Source: Adiantum capillus-veneris (Eukaryota > Streptophyta > Polypodiopsida > Polypodiales > Pteridaceae). Taken from it: DNA of 58,000 nt. Below are positions 19,913 to 30,174 of this stretch, piece after piece; the stretch's first letter is position 1; the number at the start of each line of letters is the position of its first letter. Position numbers and translations under genes: made by a program. The stretch covers positions 54,440,647 to 54,498,646 of the forward strand of contig CM043942.1 of assembly GCA_014529385.2 (NCBI GenBank), given 5' to 3'. The notes below the pieces were generated by a model that saw nothing but the letters and a program-made list of their open reading frames with translations, searched no databases and had not been told where the DNA came from.

Positions 19913-20707
19913 CCCCACCAATAGATAGAGACAAATAGAAATAACCAAACCACGTCCACAAAATACCAGTACCGAGCAGCTGCTTCGAAGCCAAAGTGAT
20001 GTAAAGGACTGAAATGGCCCATATATTAACGAATACCGCGTATCATCAAGAGAATAGTTCCTATAATGACATAGAACCATAAAACCCAGTAGCTAAAAAA
20101 GAAGTAAACCCATAAATACCGTCAGAGATGATAAAAAGTGCTTCATAATATTCCATTCCTTAAAACCCAGTGAAAACTAAAGCCAGCCAAACGATAGCTA
20201 CTAAAGCATGAACTGCTTATTATTTTAAACCTGCGAGTATGGCATAATGAGCCCAAGTCACAGCAGCTCAGAGAGAAGAGAAGAGAAGAAATGGAATAAG
20301 GGTTTAGAAAAGGATTCCCTAAGGATTTAAAACTTCAATTCCTTTAGGGGGCCAAATAGCTCCAATCTCTACTGCAGGTGCCGAAGAGGAATGAAAAAAG
20401 GCCCAAAAAAAGGCTAAAGAAAACATAACCTCCGAGACGATAAACAAAAGAAAACCGTAACGAAGCCCTAATTATACCACTTTAGTGTAATGTCCTTCGT
20501 AAGTAGATTCACATGTACATCACGCCACCATACGAACATAGTATATAAGATTAATCCTAAGCCCAAGGCAAAAAGTGCTCTATCTCCTGTAAATGAATGC
20601 ATACACATAACAGCACCAATAGTGCTTGCTAGGGCTCCAAGTGACCCTAAGAAAGGCCATGGACTTGGATCCACTAAATGATAGGGATGCTCTTAAGCAG
20701 AGGAGTG
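19913..20707 (-). CDS. cox3: Cytochrome c oxidase subunit 3 (cox3), frameshifted
   Basis: Complex IV inner-membrane subunit. Near-full length: [104 protein letters not shown] and a final WWGGS before TGA. Many in-frame TAA/TAG/TGA codons fit U-to-C editing. Frame breaks: a missing base after WWRDV, a missing base near the GFxGFHVIIGT region, and a length change in the TLILLSSG region (a CTT-rich slip). No ATG or ACG is found at the expected start. It may be a pseudogene or have consensus errors. Confidence 0.85.
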
Positions 20708-20769
20708 ATCCCGGCTTCCAATCCTTTTCTTTTGACTATATCATAAAGAGCGTTTTGTTTTTACCATCT

Positions 20770-21144
20770 TTACACTAAAAAGTTTATACGTTTTCTGTAA
20801 ATGACTGCTAGAATGATCAAGGCCAAGGCGATCATGTAAATTACAGTAAAGTTTAAGAATTCGAAAGGTGAAGCAAGGTTGACTATCTCTGCTGTCTCTG
20901 CAGCCTGCGGCGGCACCGCGGATGTACTTGACGGCGCCGTCTCTTTAACCCAGTGTGATAAAGTAAGTTCGGTTTCAAATGGGCGAATTTCTGCTGGCGG
21001 TAGGTTAATGGGGGGAACCTCATTAATTGGGCCAGGGGTTGGAGCCTGCGGGGAGTTTGTTGGGGGCTTTTAAAATTAAAACAACAACCTAAATTCATTG
21101 TTACTTTAAAACTTTGTTTTGCGGTTATTAATACTAATATTCAT
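20770..21144 (-). CDS. Pro-rich ORF with C-terminal membrane segment
   Basis: Unrecognised. Reading from ATG gives about 124 residues, with three TAA codons in the first 35 that would need U-to-C editing. Then comes a Pro-rich stretch (PQAPTPGPINEVPPINLPPA), an acidic/polar middle (RPFETELTLSHWVKETAPSS) and a C-terminal membrane segment (VIYMIALALIILAVIYRKR), so the protein would be tail anchored. Its C-terminus resembles the ORF at 21677-21961. Confidence 0.42.
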
Positions 21145-21470
21145 GGCTGTTCTTTGTGTTTTATGATTAAACAACGGCGAAAACAAAAATGCCAACACCC
21201 TCCGTCAACACTACTCCTGTACTTCCGTCTACACTTTCCGTAGAGTTCTATGGGTCGATAGGACCCTACGTAAACCACCGCGAAATCATATATTATAATG
21301 CAAAAAAAAGAGGGAAAACAAAAAAAAACAAATAAAATCACTATCACTAAAAAGTGAAAGAAAGCTAGGATGGTGAAAACCAGTGAAAGGGCATGAAAGG
21401 TAATTGAGCTCTCCGGTGCTATCGCTTCTGCGGCTGTCTTACGAACCAATCGGATAGATTGGTTATCCAC
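21141..21470 (-). CDS. Small membrane ORF, uncertain
   Basis: A 109-codon frame from ATG. KTAAEAIAPESSITFHALS is followed by about 30 hydrophobic residues, then a Cys/Arg-rich tail. The TAAEAIAPE-plus-membrane-segment arrangement recalls the neighbouring ORF at 20770-21144. No known family. Confidence 0.3.
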   Translation of the reverse strand: MDNQSIRLVRKTAAEAIAPESSITFHALSLVFTILAFFHFLVIVILFVFFCFPSFFCIIIYDFAVVYVGSYRPIELYGKCRRKYRSSVDGGCWHFCFRRCLIIKHKEQP

Positions 21471-21676
21471 CTCAACTCAAAAAACCCGTACATCTTAAAT
21501 ATGCCAATTATGCTACTTTTTTGTGAGTTAGGATAAGGTTAAATCTTTAACCGTTCCATTCCAAGGATTAGTTAAAACGTTGATTTTGCTTACCTTTTCT
21601 TACAAGCGTCATTTTGTAATTAATAATAATTATTAAAAAACAAAAAAAAAGACCGGTTCGTAAAAAAGAGCCATCT

Positions 21677-21961
21677 TTACACCTTCCAGTTTGTATGTCT
21701 AAAGGAAATGACTGTGAAAATGACAATAACCAAAACTATTATCACAACAGAAATGTAAGTAAACAATAATTCAAAGAAAAAAAAGAATGGGAGGGAAGCA
21801 ATTTGAAATCCTCCATTACCTGCGACAGCAACGGGGACGGGTTGATCGGCAACAATCTTGCTTGCGACCTGTAAATTAGCGTTATAACAACGATAACAGC
21901 AACGGCCTATTATGGCTTCGACTCTTTTTATTGTCATTTTTCTTCTTAAGGCTTTGAGCAT
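21677..21961 (-). CDS. Small ORF with C-terminal membrane segment
   Basis: 94 uninterrupted codons: basic N-terminus (KALRRKMTIKRVEAIIG), a Val/Ala-rich linker, and a C-terminal membrane segment (YISVVIIVLVIVIFTVI) ending in RHTNWKV. At DNA level the 3' end resembles that of the ORF at 20770-21144. No known family. Confidence 0.35.
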   Translation of the reverse strand: MLKALRRKMTIKRVEAIIGRCCYRCYNANLQVASKIVADQPVPVAVAGNGGFQIASLPFFFFFELLFTYISVVIIVLVIVIFTVISFRHTNWKV

Positions 21962-22600
21962 GGTTGTTTGGCTTAGTTTTTGTATGTTTTGTTTTGTTTA
22001 TTACAAACATGGGTTACATAGAATAGAATGCAGGGTAGTTTGGGAACCACATCTATAGTATAAAAAACTTATCTTTTGTCTTGACCCAGATCTACTGGTC
22101 TGGGGCTAAGGCCCTAAATTGGTTAAGAAACTCTACCAAATGTTTTGGTTATCCAACGACACCCAACGTAAATGGTAGGGTAGGTAGGCTTTTGTTGTCT
22201 TTGCCTACAGCTTGCTTTTTTTGCTAGCTAACCGCTTTACTTAGGCATGAGCTTTTTTGCGTGCTAGCATAACTATGCTATAGAAACACCCTTATAAAAA
22301 TGCGCTAAAAAAAAGGAAAAACTTCATTTGTAAGAGACAAGACGCGTCATCTCCTGGGTAGGTAAGATAACAGCCTTTTTAGTTAGGTGCTGCGTTAGCT
22401 CTTGCCTAAAAGATCTTAAAAAGGTGCTTATTTACCATGTCTCATGTCTCAGTTGGGATATATGGTTTCAGCTCTGGGCATTAGTGCTTATTGATCTATC
22501 CTATTCACCTTATAACACACGCCTATTTTAAAGCTTTGTTGTTTGTTTTGTTTTTAAGTTTCTTTTTTAATAAAATGTATTTTTAAACAATTATAAGGTT
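21962..22600. other. Spacer with atp9-leader-like segment
   Basis: No gene supported. 22085-22105 is the CCCAGA/TCTGGG hairpin found inverted at 9214-9234. 22130-22280 is a diverged copy of the segment upstream of atp9 (5560-5740). Confidence 0.6.
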
Positions 22601-22630
22601 TAAAAACACTTAAATTGGGGTTAAAAGTAT

Positions 22631-22714
22631 AGTTAGAGTAATACGTTTTAGTAAGATGCAAGGAATAGCTATGGTTAGAGTAATACGTTTTAGTAAGATG
22701 CAGGGAATAGCTAT
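22631..22714. repeat. 42-bp tandem duplication
   Basis: Two adjacent near-identical 42-nt units, each 'GTTAGAGTAATACG...GCAxGGAATAGCTATxx'. 42 is divisible by three, so the minus-strand frame through it repeats HSYSLHLTKTYYSN. Confidence 0.9.
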
Positions 22715-22859
22715 AGATTTGTGTTGGAGGGTAAATGGGCCGTAAATCAATACGATCGTAATAGTAATTGCAGCGTTTAAACTGCATAATATAAGAAGCT
22801 TTTGGGATAAAAGAAGAGTAAATCATGGTTAATAGTAATTATTTTATAAGTTTCCACTG

Positions 22860-23044
22860 TTTATTCTCTAGTAGAAAGAGCAACAAGCCATTTATTCTCT
22901 AGCTGAATGAGATATCTGGCAATTTATTCTCTAACCGAATGAGATATCTGGCAATTTATTCTCTAACCGAATGAGATATCAGGCAATAAAGTCTCTAGCC
23001 GAATGAGATATCAGGCAATAAAGTCTCTAGCCGAATGAGATACG
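22860..23044. repeat. 32-bp tandem repeat array
   Basis: About six consecutive units of roughly 32 nt, consensus TTTATTCTCTAACCGAATGA followed by GATATCxGGCAA. The first unit is degenerate; the last two begin TAAAGTCTCT. An isolated degenerate unit follows near 23111. Spacers are absent, so this is a minisatellite and not CRISPR. Confidence 0.92.
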
Positions 23045-23476
23045 ACCATGTTTCACATTTAAATTAAGTAGCCGTAAAAAGTTAAATTAAGAGTGATGTG
23101 GTTGTCAAGCTAGAAAATCTCTAGCCGAATGAGATGTCATGCCACAGAAAGCCCAGGCAGAAAGGGTGAAGCCGTCAAAACATGAAAATGTTTTATTCCC
23201 ATTAAGAGGAACATAAGTGCTATAGTGCTTTTAAACGAAGAACTTGAAGCAAAACTCCATTGCCTTGCGTCTTCTCGAGCCAAAAACAATCCAACCTCCT
23301 GATGTGATGAAACAGCTGCTTTTGCTTCTTTTTCAGGAATAGAAGAGAAAGAGAAGGAAAGAAAGGCAAAAAAACAAAGGCAAGATGGTAGAGGAGATCC
23401 AGAATTGGCCTAAAGCCGAACCCCAGAGGGGAAGCAATACTGTCCGGTCCTTACAGACGGTGTTGGCATAGAGCAG
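23045..23476. other. Non-coding stretch
   Basis: No recognised gene; one leftover repeat unit near 23111. Confidence 0.5.
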
Positions 23477-23698
23477 TTAAGTTAAAGCTTTAGTTCCTAG
23501 GTGCATAAGTATATAAATAAACGTATGAGTTATTATACTTGCATAACCTCCGGGTCTGCAACAAATACTCCAATCATAATAGATATAATTTGGCTTATAG
23601 AGGGATAAGCTAGCATACGTTTCATGTTTGCTTATTTGAGTAACGGCAATTTTGTTTTTTAATATTATGTTAGAAGTGGCCAATAATCCTACTACCAT
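23477..23698 (-). pseudogene. ndhB: Plastid-derived ndhB fragment
   Basis: Matches part of the plastid NAD(P)H dehydrogenase subunit B: a (G)LLA start, a damaged MKRMLAYSS region (now KHETYASLS through a frame shift) and GGYASIIT...IYILMHLGT. Only about 70 codons remain. The nucleotides ATGAAACGTATGCTAGCTTA (minus strand) preserve the original MKRMLA frame. Confidence 0.78.
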
Positions 23699-23889
23699 AT
23701 GCCACTTGTTAGGGAAATGTAGGAAAATTAAGCCAAAGAATCACTTAAGGAGCTGCTACTTTAGAAGTAACAAAAAAAAAAGCAACGACTGGTGTAGGAG
23801 AGTCAGAGTCGAAAAGGAGATTTTCGATCTTTCCGCTCATTTAGAACCGTGCATGAAATTAAAACTTTACACGGTGTTTTAGTTATTTT

Positions 23890-23962
23890 CTCCGGATGCA
23901 AGACTCGAACTTGCGACCCATGGATTAACAGTCCACTGCTCTACCGACTGAGCTAATCCGAA
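23890..23962 (-). tRNA. trnN-GUU: tRNA-Asn(GUU)
   Basis: Acceptor TTCGGAT/ATCCGGA with a U2-G71 wobble, D-arm TAGCTCAGTCGG, anticodon loop CTGTTAA with anticodon GTT, and T-loop TTCGAGT. The sequence is unlike the plastid trnN as I recall it. Chlamydial-like trnN(guu) has been described in lycophyte and fern mitochondria, and this may be one. Confidence 0.9.
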
Positions 23963-24246
23963 ACAAGAATGGGGACCCCGCTACGTAGTTATTATAAAAC
24001 ATTACTAAGCCATTGTTGAAATTTTGGCTATTGTATTGGCAAAATTGTTGTTTCAGTATTAATGGTTGACATGAAGCAAATGAGGCTAAGGAATCTTGGC
24101 GATAGTTACCTAGATAACATTCATTTATGTATACTACTATAATGCCATCGTGATATGCTCAAGCCAGAGTTGTTCTTTTTTGTTTAATTACTACATAGAA
24201 ATCTATTTCATTGCTAATTAATAGCAATAATAATGCAATAACATTT

Positions 24247-24319
24247 GGGTGCATAGCTCAGTTGGTAGAGCATTGGGCTTTTAATCTAATGGTCGCAGGT
24301 TCAAGTCCTGCTACACCCA
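24247..24319 (+). tRNA. trnK-UUU: tRNA-Lys(UUU)
   Basis: Acceptor GGGTGCA/TACACCC with a C6-A67 mismatch that C-to-U editing would repair, D-arm TAGCTCAGTTGG, anticodon loop CTTTTAA with anticodon TTT, and T-loop TTCAAGT. Confidence 0.93.
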
Positions 24320-24489
24320 GACTTGAGACTTATAGTAATGTAATGATTATGTTTGTTTGTGTGCAAAAAGATCACTCCGCTTCGGCCTGGTTGTGTTAAA
24401 GGGGCCATCTATAGTGGCTAGGTTGTGCAGTTAAATTGCCCCTTGCATCCACTTGTAGCCTTAACATCATCCATTTGAAAGCGCGCTTG

Positions 24490-24939
24490 CTAAACTGCCG
24501 CCGACCGGAGGGGAAAGCTGGCTTGCTTGCTTTCCTTAGTGATAGATAGAGAAATCATTGGGCCTGACCTCGTAGTCGTAGTGCTATTGTTGGTTCCCCT
24601 TCTGCGCCATACCGAGCCAATCACAACGCGTTGTAATGGTATAGTGGAATAATCTTTAAAATGCAAGGCAAAATCATAAACTTTGAAAAACGACAGAAAA
24701 GAAGAAAAAACACCCAATCCTTGGGCTGTGCTTGAGGGTTCGAAAAGGAAGTATTTCCCTCTGGAACTGGCGTATCGTAAACTGGAGGGACTTTTTGTAA
24801 AGGGAACTGCACTAGTTTTTATGCCATCATACTTGTCTTTACCTGGTTCTTTAGATTTAAGCAAGTCACCTATTCTTAGTTGTGCGGGCATCCGGGTTTT
24901 TAATTGCAGTTTTATATGAAATTCACTTTTTATGCCCAA
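24490..24939 (-). CDS. orf149, unknown
   Basis: 149 uninterrupted codons from ATG. Basic N-terminal third (KSEFHIKLQLKTRMPAQLRI), a middle with FSSFLSFFKVYDFALHF, and a Thr/Ser-rich end. The opposite strand also has a 78-codon frame. No family recognised; it may be spurious. Confidence 0.33.
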   Translation of the reverse strand: MGIKSEFHIKLQLKTRMPAQLRIGDLLKSKEPGKDKYDGIKTSAVPFTKSPSSLRYASSRGKYFLFEPSSTAQGLGVFSSFLSFFKVYDFALHFKDYSTIPLQRVVIGSVWRRRGTNNSTTTTRSGPMISLSITKESKQASFPLRSAAV

Positions 24940-25810
24940 ACTATACCATTCTTTCTCTAAGGCGTGACCCTTCGAGCTTGAATGGACCCAATTGGCCTCT
25001 AGATCCTTATTGATTCAATCTACGACCCTTTCTTTTTTTGATTTGGGATTATTGTCTTTATTTCATAGTAAAGACTTAAATTATAAGTTTATGGTTAAAC
25101 TTTTCACGCAAGCGAAGCAAAATGAACTTTAAAGCGAATAGATTAAATAAAGGATGGCGTTGTCGAAAGGTAAGACAAAGATTCTTGCCGTTCTTTTTTG
25201 ACAATTTCTTTTCGCTACTTCGAAATTAACCGAAAGGGCAAAGCCCTTCTCTACCTGGCTACAATGACTCGCTTTTCCCTGAGTGCATTGCTGGCTTGTT
25301 CAAAGGTAAGCTAGAGCAGAGCGATCTTGAAGGCCCACAGTCCTTGCCTATTAGCGTAATATGGGTAAGGTTACCGGATCATTGATTGTCTAGCCTTTGC
25401 ATCGTTTCATTTCGTAGCCAAAGCGGCCTAGGATTATTGATTGCAGGGCCTGGCGCGAATGGGCAAAAAAGCGGGCTCTATCCGCGAGTCGGCGCTCACT
25501 AACGAGGCCTTGTGCTCAACAGGGCCACTGGGCTGTGGGGCAAGGGACGACCCAACCAAGCGTAAGGTTACGGACCGAAGTAAACTTGTTAGCCGGCTCC
25601 CGTTGTGCCTGGCCCTGTACTACACATCCTTTTCGTTTCTGCATACATTGTCACCTATCCTGTTCGCGGCTTCGATGAACCGCAGATTCAATCCACAGCA
25701 GCCATTCCATCTACGCAGAGTTTCAAGCCCGTAGACGTTAGCCAACGCTCATTTTTCGGATCAAAAAGGCTGAATCTCGGCTTAATCACCACCTTTCGGG
25801 ATTCTTTGAA
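24940..25810. other. Non-coding stretch before psaB remnant
   Basis: Several short frames, no recognised gene. Confidence 0.5.
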
Positions 25811-26925
25811 GTGAGTTCAAAGGCTTGGATAGGCCATTTGGTTTATGTAGCTATTCCCGAAGCGAAGGGCGGACATGTTAGATGGAACGACTTATTAACT
25901 ACCGCTTCGCATCCCCAGGGATTAGGACCGTTTTTTTCGGGTCAGTGGAGCGTTTATGCACAAAATCCCGACTCCAACACTCATTTGTTCAATAGCACTG
26001 TGCGGGGTGGAAACAGCTATTCTAACTTTTTTAAGTTAGCATTTGCAGACTCAAAGTTTGTGGTTAACTGATATTGCTTATCACTACTTGGCAATAGCCG
26101 TTGTGTTTGTAATTGCTGGCCAGTAGTACAGGACTAACAAAGGTATTGGATATAGCATGAAGGAAATTTTAGATGCTTCTATTTCCCCAGGAGGCAGGTT
26201 GGGACGTGGACACAAGGGACTTTACGATACGATGAAGAATTCCCTTCACTTTCAATTGGGACTCGCTTTAGCTGTTTTGAAGGTCATCACTTCCCTCGTC
26301 GCGCAATATATGTATTTCCTACCCGCTTATGCTTTCATAGCACAGGATTTTACAACCCAAGCCGCGCGCGCTATATACACATCACTAATACATTGCCGGG
26401 TTTATTATGGCAAAAGCTAAAACGGAGCCATCTGTTTTTTCAGAGATTACGATTTTAAGCAAAATAGAGATAATGTCTTAGCAAGAATGCTAGAGCACAA
26501 AGAAGCAATAATATCTTACTTAAGTTAGGCTAGCTTCTTTTTGGGGTTTCATACGTTAGGTCTTTCTGTTTACAACGACGTCATATTGGCCTTTTCTTTA
26601 GGACTCCGGAAAAACAGATTCTAATTGAACCTGTATTTGCTCAGTGGATCCAATTGGCTCATAGTAAAGCTTCGTATGGTTTTGACGTGCTTTTATCTTC
26701 TAAGATAGTCCGGCAAGTAATGTAATGCCAGTCGGAGCTTGTGGTTACCTGGTTGGTTAGATGCTGTTAACAGCAACAGCAATTCATTATTTTTAACGAT
26801 TGGTCTTGGGGATTTTTTAGTGAACTATGCCATTGCTTCAGGCTTATACACAACTACGTTAATTTTGATAAAAGGACGGATAAAAAAGAATTTGATTACA
26901 GCTTTCCGTTACTGTGTCTTTAAAA
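25811..26925 (+). pseudogene. psaB: Plastid-derived psaB, decayed
   Basis: Remnant of the photosystem I P700 apoprotein A2: [45 protein letters not shown], then [96 protein letters not shown] and a PDKKxFxYSFP match at the end. Many frameshifts, indels and stops. It covers roughly the middle of the gene and is older and more decayed than the rpoA-rpl14 insert. Confidence 0.92.
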
Positions 26926-27408
26926 TTCCTCGTATTCTAGGCACTCTCTATAACCCTTCCCTACTACGATTGCACAATACGATAACTTTTAGGATTGTTA
27001 GGTGCCTGCCTTTCAAGAGCTGCAGCAACCTAGTTGCAATTGATGCGGTGAGCTCGACTAGTGCTTTTCTAACGCTATTGCCGGCCCTACTGTTAATGCG
27101 CGAGATAATTACTTTGGGGTTCATTGAGCTGGAAATCCCCACCGACATATGCAGTGCAACGAGTCAATTTAATCGAAGCAGAGCTTCACTCAGTTTAAGA
27201 GCAGCTCCCTTCAGTCCAAAGCAAGGCTTAATAAATGCATTGCAAATGGGCGGTTTTATTCAATTTAATCGAAGCAGAGCTTCCTTCAATCTAATAGCAG
27301 CTCCCTTCGGTCCAAAGTAAGGCTTTAAGTCTCCTTTGGGGTCCTATAAAGCAGTATACTATTACCCCTACTATGCAGTATTTACTACTTAGGGCTATTC
27401 AAGGATTG
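26926..27408. other. Spacer with a 68-bp direct repeat
   Basis: Holds two copies of a segment, 27165-27232 and 27259-27327, both reading CAATTTAATCGAAGCAGAGC and ending GTCCAAAGxAAGGCTT. No recognised gene. Confidence 0.7.
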
Positions 27409-27821
27409 TCAACATGGGAGGCTAAGGCAGGGTGTCCCATCCCACGTAGAGCCATGTATCACACTGGTAAGATTAGTATCGTCTATTATCGGATTAAGAC
27501 CCTCCATAATGGCAGGGTAATGTAAGAAAGCCTCTTTATCTTTGGCAGCCTGTAGAGATTTTTCTATATATTCCATGCTTTCATTTGCCTGCAAGCCACA
27601 TAATACAAATGCAGAGCCAGTGGCTTAGTTAATCTCACTAGAATTGCACTTAGTGATGAGTCATCAATAATGTGGCCATTGTCTGCAGTGGTGTGTACAT
27701 TGCACGGTCTACTGCTGGTCTGTAAGTTGGTGACAGGGCCGCTGTACGCCTGGCCCAGGCTTAAAGCATTTATGCTTGCTGATACCACATTTAAAAGGGA
27801 TAGCATCTGACACATAAGCAA
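27409..27821 (-). pseudogene. Unknown ORF, probably one gene with a frameshift
   Basis: Two overlapping minus frames: an upstream one of 85 codons (LLNVVSASINALSLGQAYSG ... LALHLYYVACRQ) and a downstream one of about 60 (ESMEYIEKSLQAAKDKEAFL ... STWDGTPCLSLPC). They overlap near 27564-27594, so a single base change would join them into about 137 residues. Not recognised. The break may be a consensus error. Confidence 0.3.
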
Positions 27822-27913
27822 AATTGAGGCTTTGGCTTTTTAACAGAAAATCGATTTAATGGCAAAGACTTTCAAGGCTCGATAGAACAGGCTGCTATAA
27901 GACTGGAAGCCCA

Positions 27914-27943
27914 ACCTACTTAACTCAGGGGTTAGAGTATCGT

Positions 27944-27986
<43 letters not shown>
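27914..27986 (+). tRNA. trnM-CAU: tRNA-Met(CAU), plastid-type elongator
   Basis: Acceptor ACCTACT/AGTAGGT, anticodon loop TTTCATA with anticodon CAT, and T-loop TTCAAAT. Closely resembles plastid elongator trnM. The D-arm reads TAACTCAGGGG. Plastid-derived trnM functions in many plant mitochondria. Confidence 0.9.
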
Positions 27987-27987
<1 letters not shown>

Positions 27988-28587
27988 CACTTCTTAGATA
28001 CCGCGATTACTAGACTAAATCGGTATTAAATCGGTACCTAATATAATAAGAGAAGTTTCACTGTATACAAGACATGTTGCACGCATAGCACCGTAATATG
28101 TACGTAGAATATAGGATTTTTGCGTGCGCTAGATCGAAAAGGGCTAAACGGTGGTTGAAGCTTATAATTTGGCTTTAGCTTTGTTGTTGTTGTTTCTAAT
28201 GTAGCTGTTGTTGTATAGGGTGTCTTAACAGTATCCCTGTCATCGTAAAGTTCTATTGCTACAAAACGAATCACTCTCTTCTTCTTGGGGAGTGTTCACC
28301 TGGTCCAGCAAGCGCATGCCATGGATGGGCATAGTGATTAGTTTTCCTCTAAGCGATCTTAGGCGATGACCTTGTCATAGCCGATAGTAGGGTCGCTTAG
28401 CCATATGCTTAAGCGTCTAGCATTGGCTCGGCGAAGTATCTTATGTTTTGGAAGAGATCGTTTGAGTTTGCCTTGCAGTGGGGTGGGGTGTGTGCCGCTA
28501 AAGTGTCTAACAGCTCTCGACTCCAGCTCATTACATGTTCACTTTACCTTTTTTTTGAACCGCCACCTATAATGCATGAAACTACTC
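27987..28587. other. Spacer downstream of cob
   Basis: A 78-codon Thr-rich minus frame (28038-28274) is open but unrecognised. Otherwise nothing is seen. Confidence 0.45.
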
Positions 28588-30082
28588 TTAGCCTCTGCCG
28601 CCGCCACAGAAGCATCCTTTGATCTGCTTAGCGAGTGCCTTCACAAATCGACAAAGGCGGCATTTGTTGTTGTTGTTATTTCCATTTCCACCAGCCGGCG
28701 ATCTGCTCGGCGACTCAAGGATAGGAGGAAGGGGGGCCATTTTAGAGATGAGAAAGAAAAGAAATACTATAATTATAAAGAATAGGAATACTAATTTTAG
28801 AACGGCCACCGGCTCAAAGGATATGAAAAAGTGCGGGAGGCCGGGACAACTGAAGAAAGGCAAAAAAAGAGCAGTGTTACTTAATTCTGTTTTCTTCTCT
28901 TCCAAAACATCTCCTTCAGTTTTCTTTATTATTTTACGTAAATACAAAAACAACTTTTCCAGCTTTTCAAAAAGAAACATGATAATAAAATAAAGAAAAA
29001 AGAATAAAAGAGCCATTTATCCAGTAATAACGTATAGTGCCTCCACTAGTTAACATCCAATCCAACCTAAAAGTAAGCGATCAAGTAAAAGACAGCAAAA
29101 CATTCTTTAGTAAATTGGTCAAAAACTTAAACTCCGTACTGCGGAAATGTTAAGGAAAAGTAGGGCCAATAATGACACAAAGACTGGTCCTATAGCGGCC
29201 ACTCCTCCTAATTTGTTAGGGATACTTCACAAAACAGCATGAATTGATAAGGAATACCATTCTAGTACAATATGAGCCAGAATGAACATCGGATTCGCAG
29301 GCATATAATGTCAGGGTGTCCTAAGACATTAGGTGCATAGAAGAGCCAAATGAAAAAACAAATAGCAAATGCTACCCGACCTACTAAATCTTTAGCGTAA
29401 AAATAGGGATAAAAAGCGATTTTATCCACAGAAGACTTTAGACCCAATGGATTATTGAATCCGTATTAATACAACGCAGCCAAATAGATAGGACTAACGC
29501 CTGCAATTACAAAAGGGAGCAAGTAATAAAGACTAGAAAAACGATTTAAGGTGGCATTGTCTACGAAAAAACCACCCCAAAGCCAAGTAACTATGGTATT
29601 TCCTACTTTAGGTACGGCACTGGCTGAGCTAGTAATTACTATAGCTCCCAAAAGCTCATTTAACCCCAAGAGAGTACATAGCCTATAAAAACAGTAACAA
29701 TCATTAATAAAAAGATGACCACTCCGAGACACCAAATGAATTCTCTAGGACTAGTATAGCTTCCATAATACAGACCACAAAAAATATAAATATGAACTGC
29801 AGTAAAAAACATACTGGCCCCATTGGCATACATGTAACGAAGCAACCAGCCTCCCTTTACATCTCTCATAATGTGTTCTACGCTGTTGAAAGCTAAATTG
29901 ACATGAGGTGTATAATGCATAGCCAAAAAGACGCCAGTAATAATCTAAATGACTAAACAAGGACCAGCTAACGAACCAAACCCCCACCAATAATTTATAT
30001 TGCTTAGAATTAGATGATCTATCAAATGCTAGTTAAGTATAGAAAATAAAGGCTATTTAATAACTGAGAGTCGCTTAGCCAT
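28588..30082 (-). CDS. cob: Apocytochrome b (cob) with long C-terminal extension
   Basis: Complex III haem b subunit. It starts ATG (MAKRLSVIK) and continues with [104 protein letters not shown] and LLLGWIGC. About nine in-frame stops (TAG/TAA/TGA) stand at Gln or Arg positions. Two missing bases shift the frame: GGGG read as GGG in SFWGA, and AA read as A in HPDN. After the normal end ([12 protein letters not shown]...EKLEKL) the frame stays open for about 120 residues, adding a charged stretch, a membrane segment and an Asn/Gly/Cys-rich tail. Normal cob is about 400 codons; this is about 498. Confidence 0.88.
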
Positions 30083-30174
30083 GATAGTAATAATAGTTCT
30101 TTTGAGTATTCTTGCGTGCGGCCCTAGCATTTATTAAGCATCTGTTTCATTGGAGCTCAACTCTTCAGTGTCGA

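Noticed and set aside
22860-23044. Possible CRISPR array
   Set aside because: Units are adjacent with no spacers, and the genome is a plant organelle; it is a minisatellite.
23820-23880. Possible group II domain V (GAACCGTGCATGAAAT ... TTTACACGGT)
   Set aside because: The hairpin is suggestive of a plastid intron remnant, but no intron context or exon could be found.
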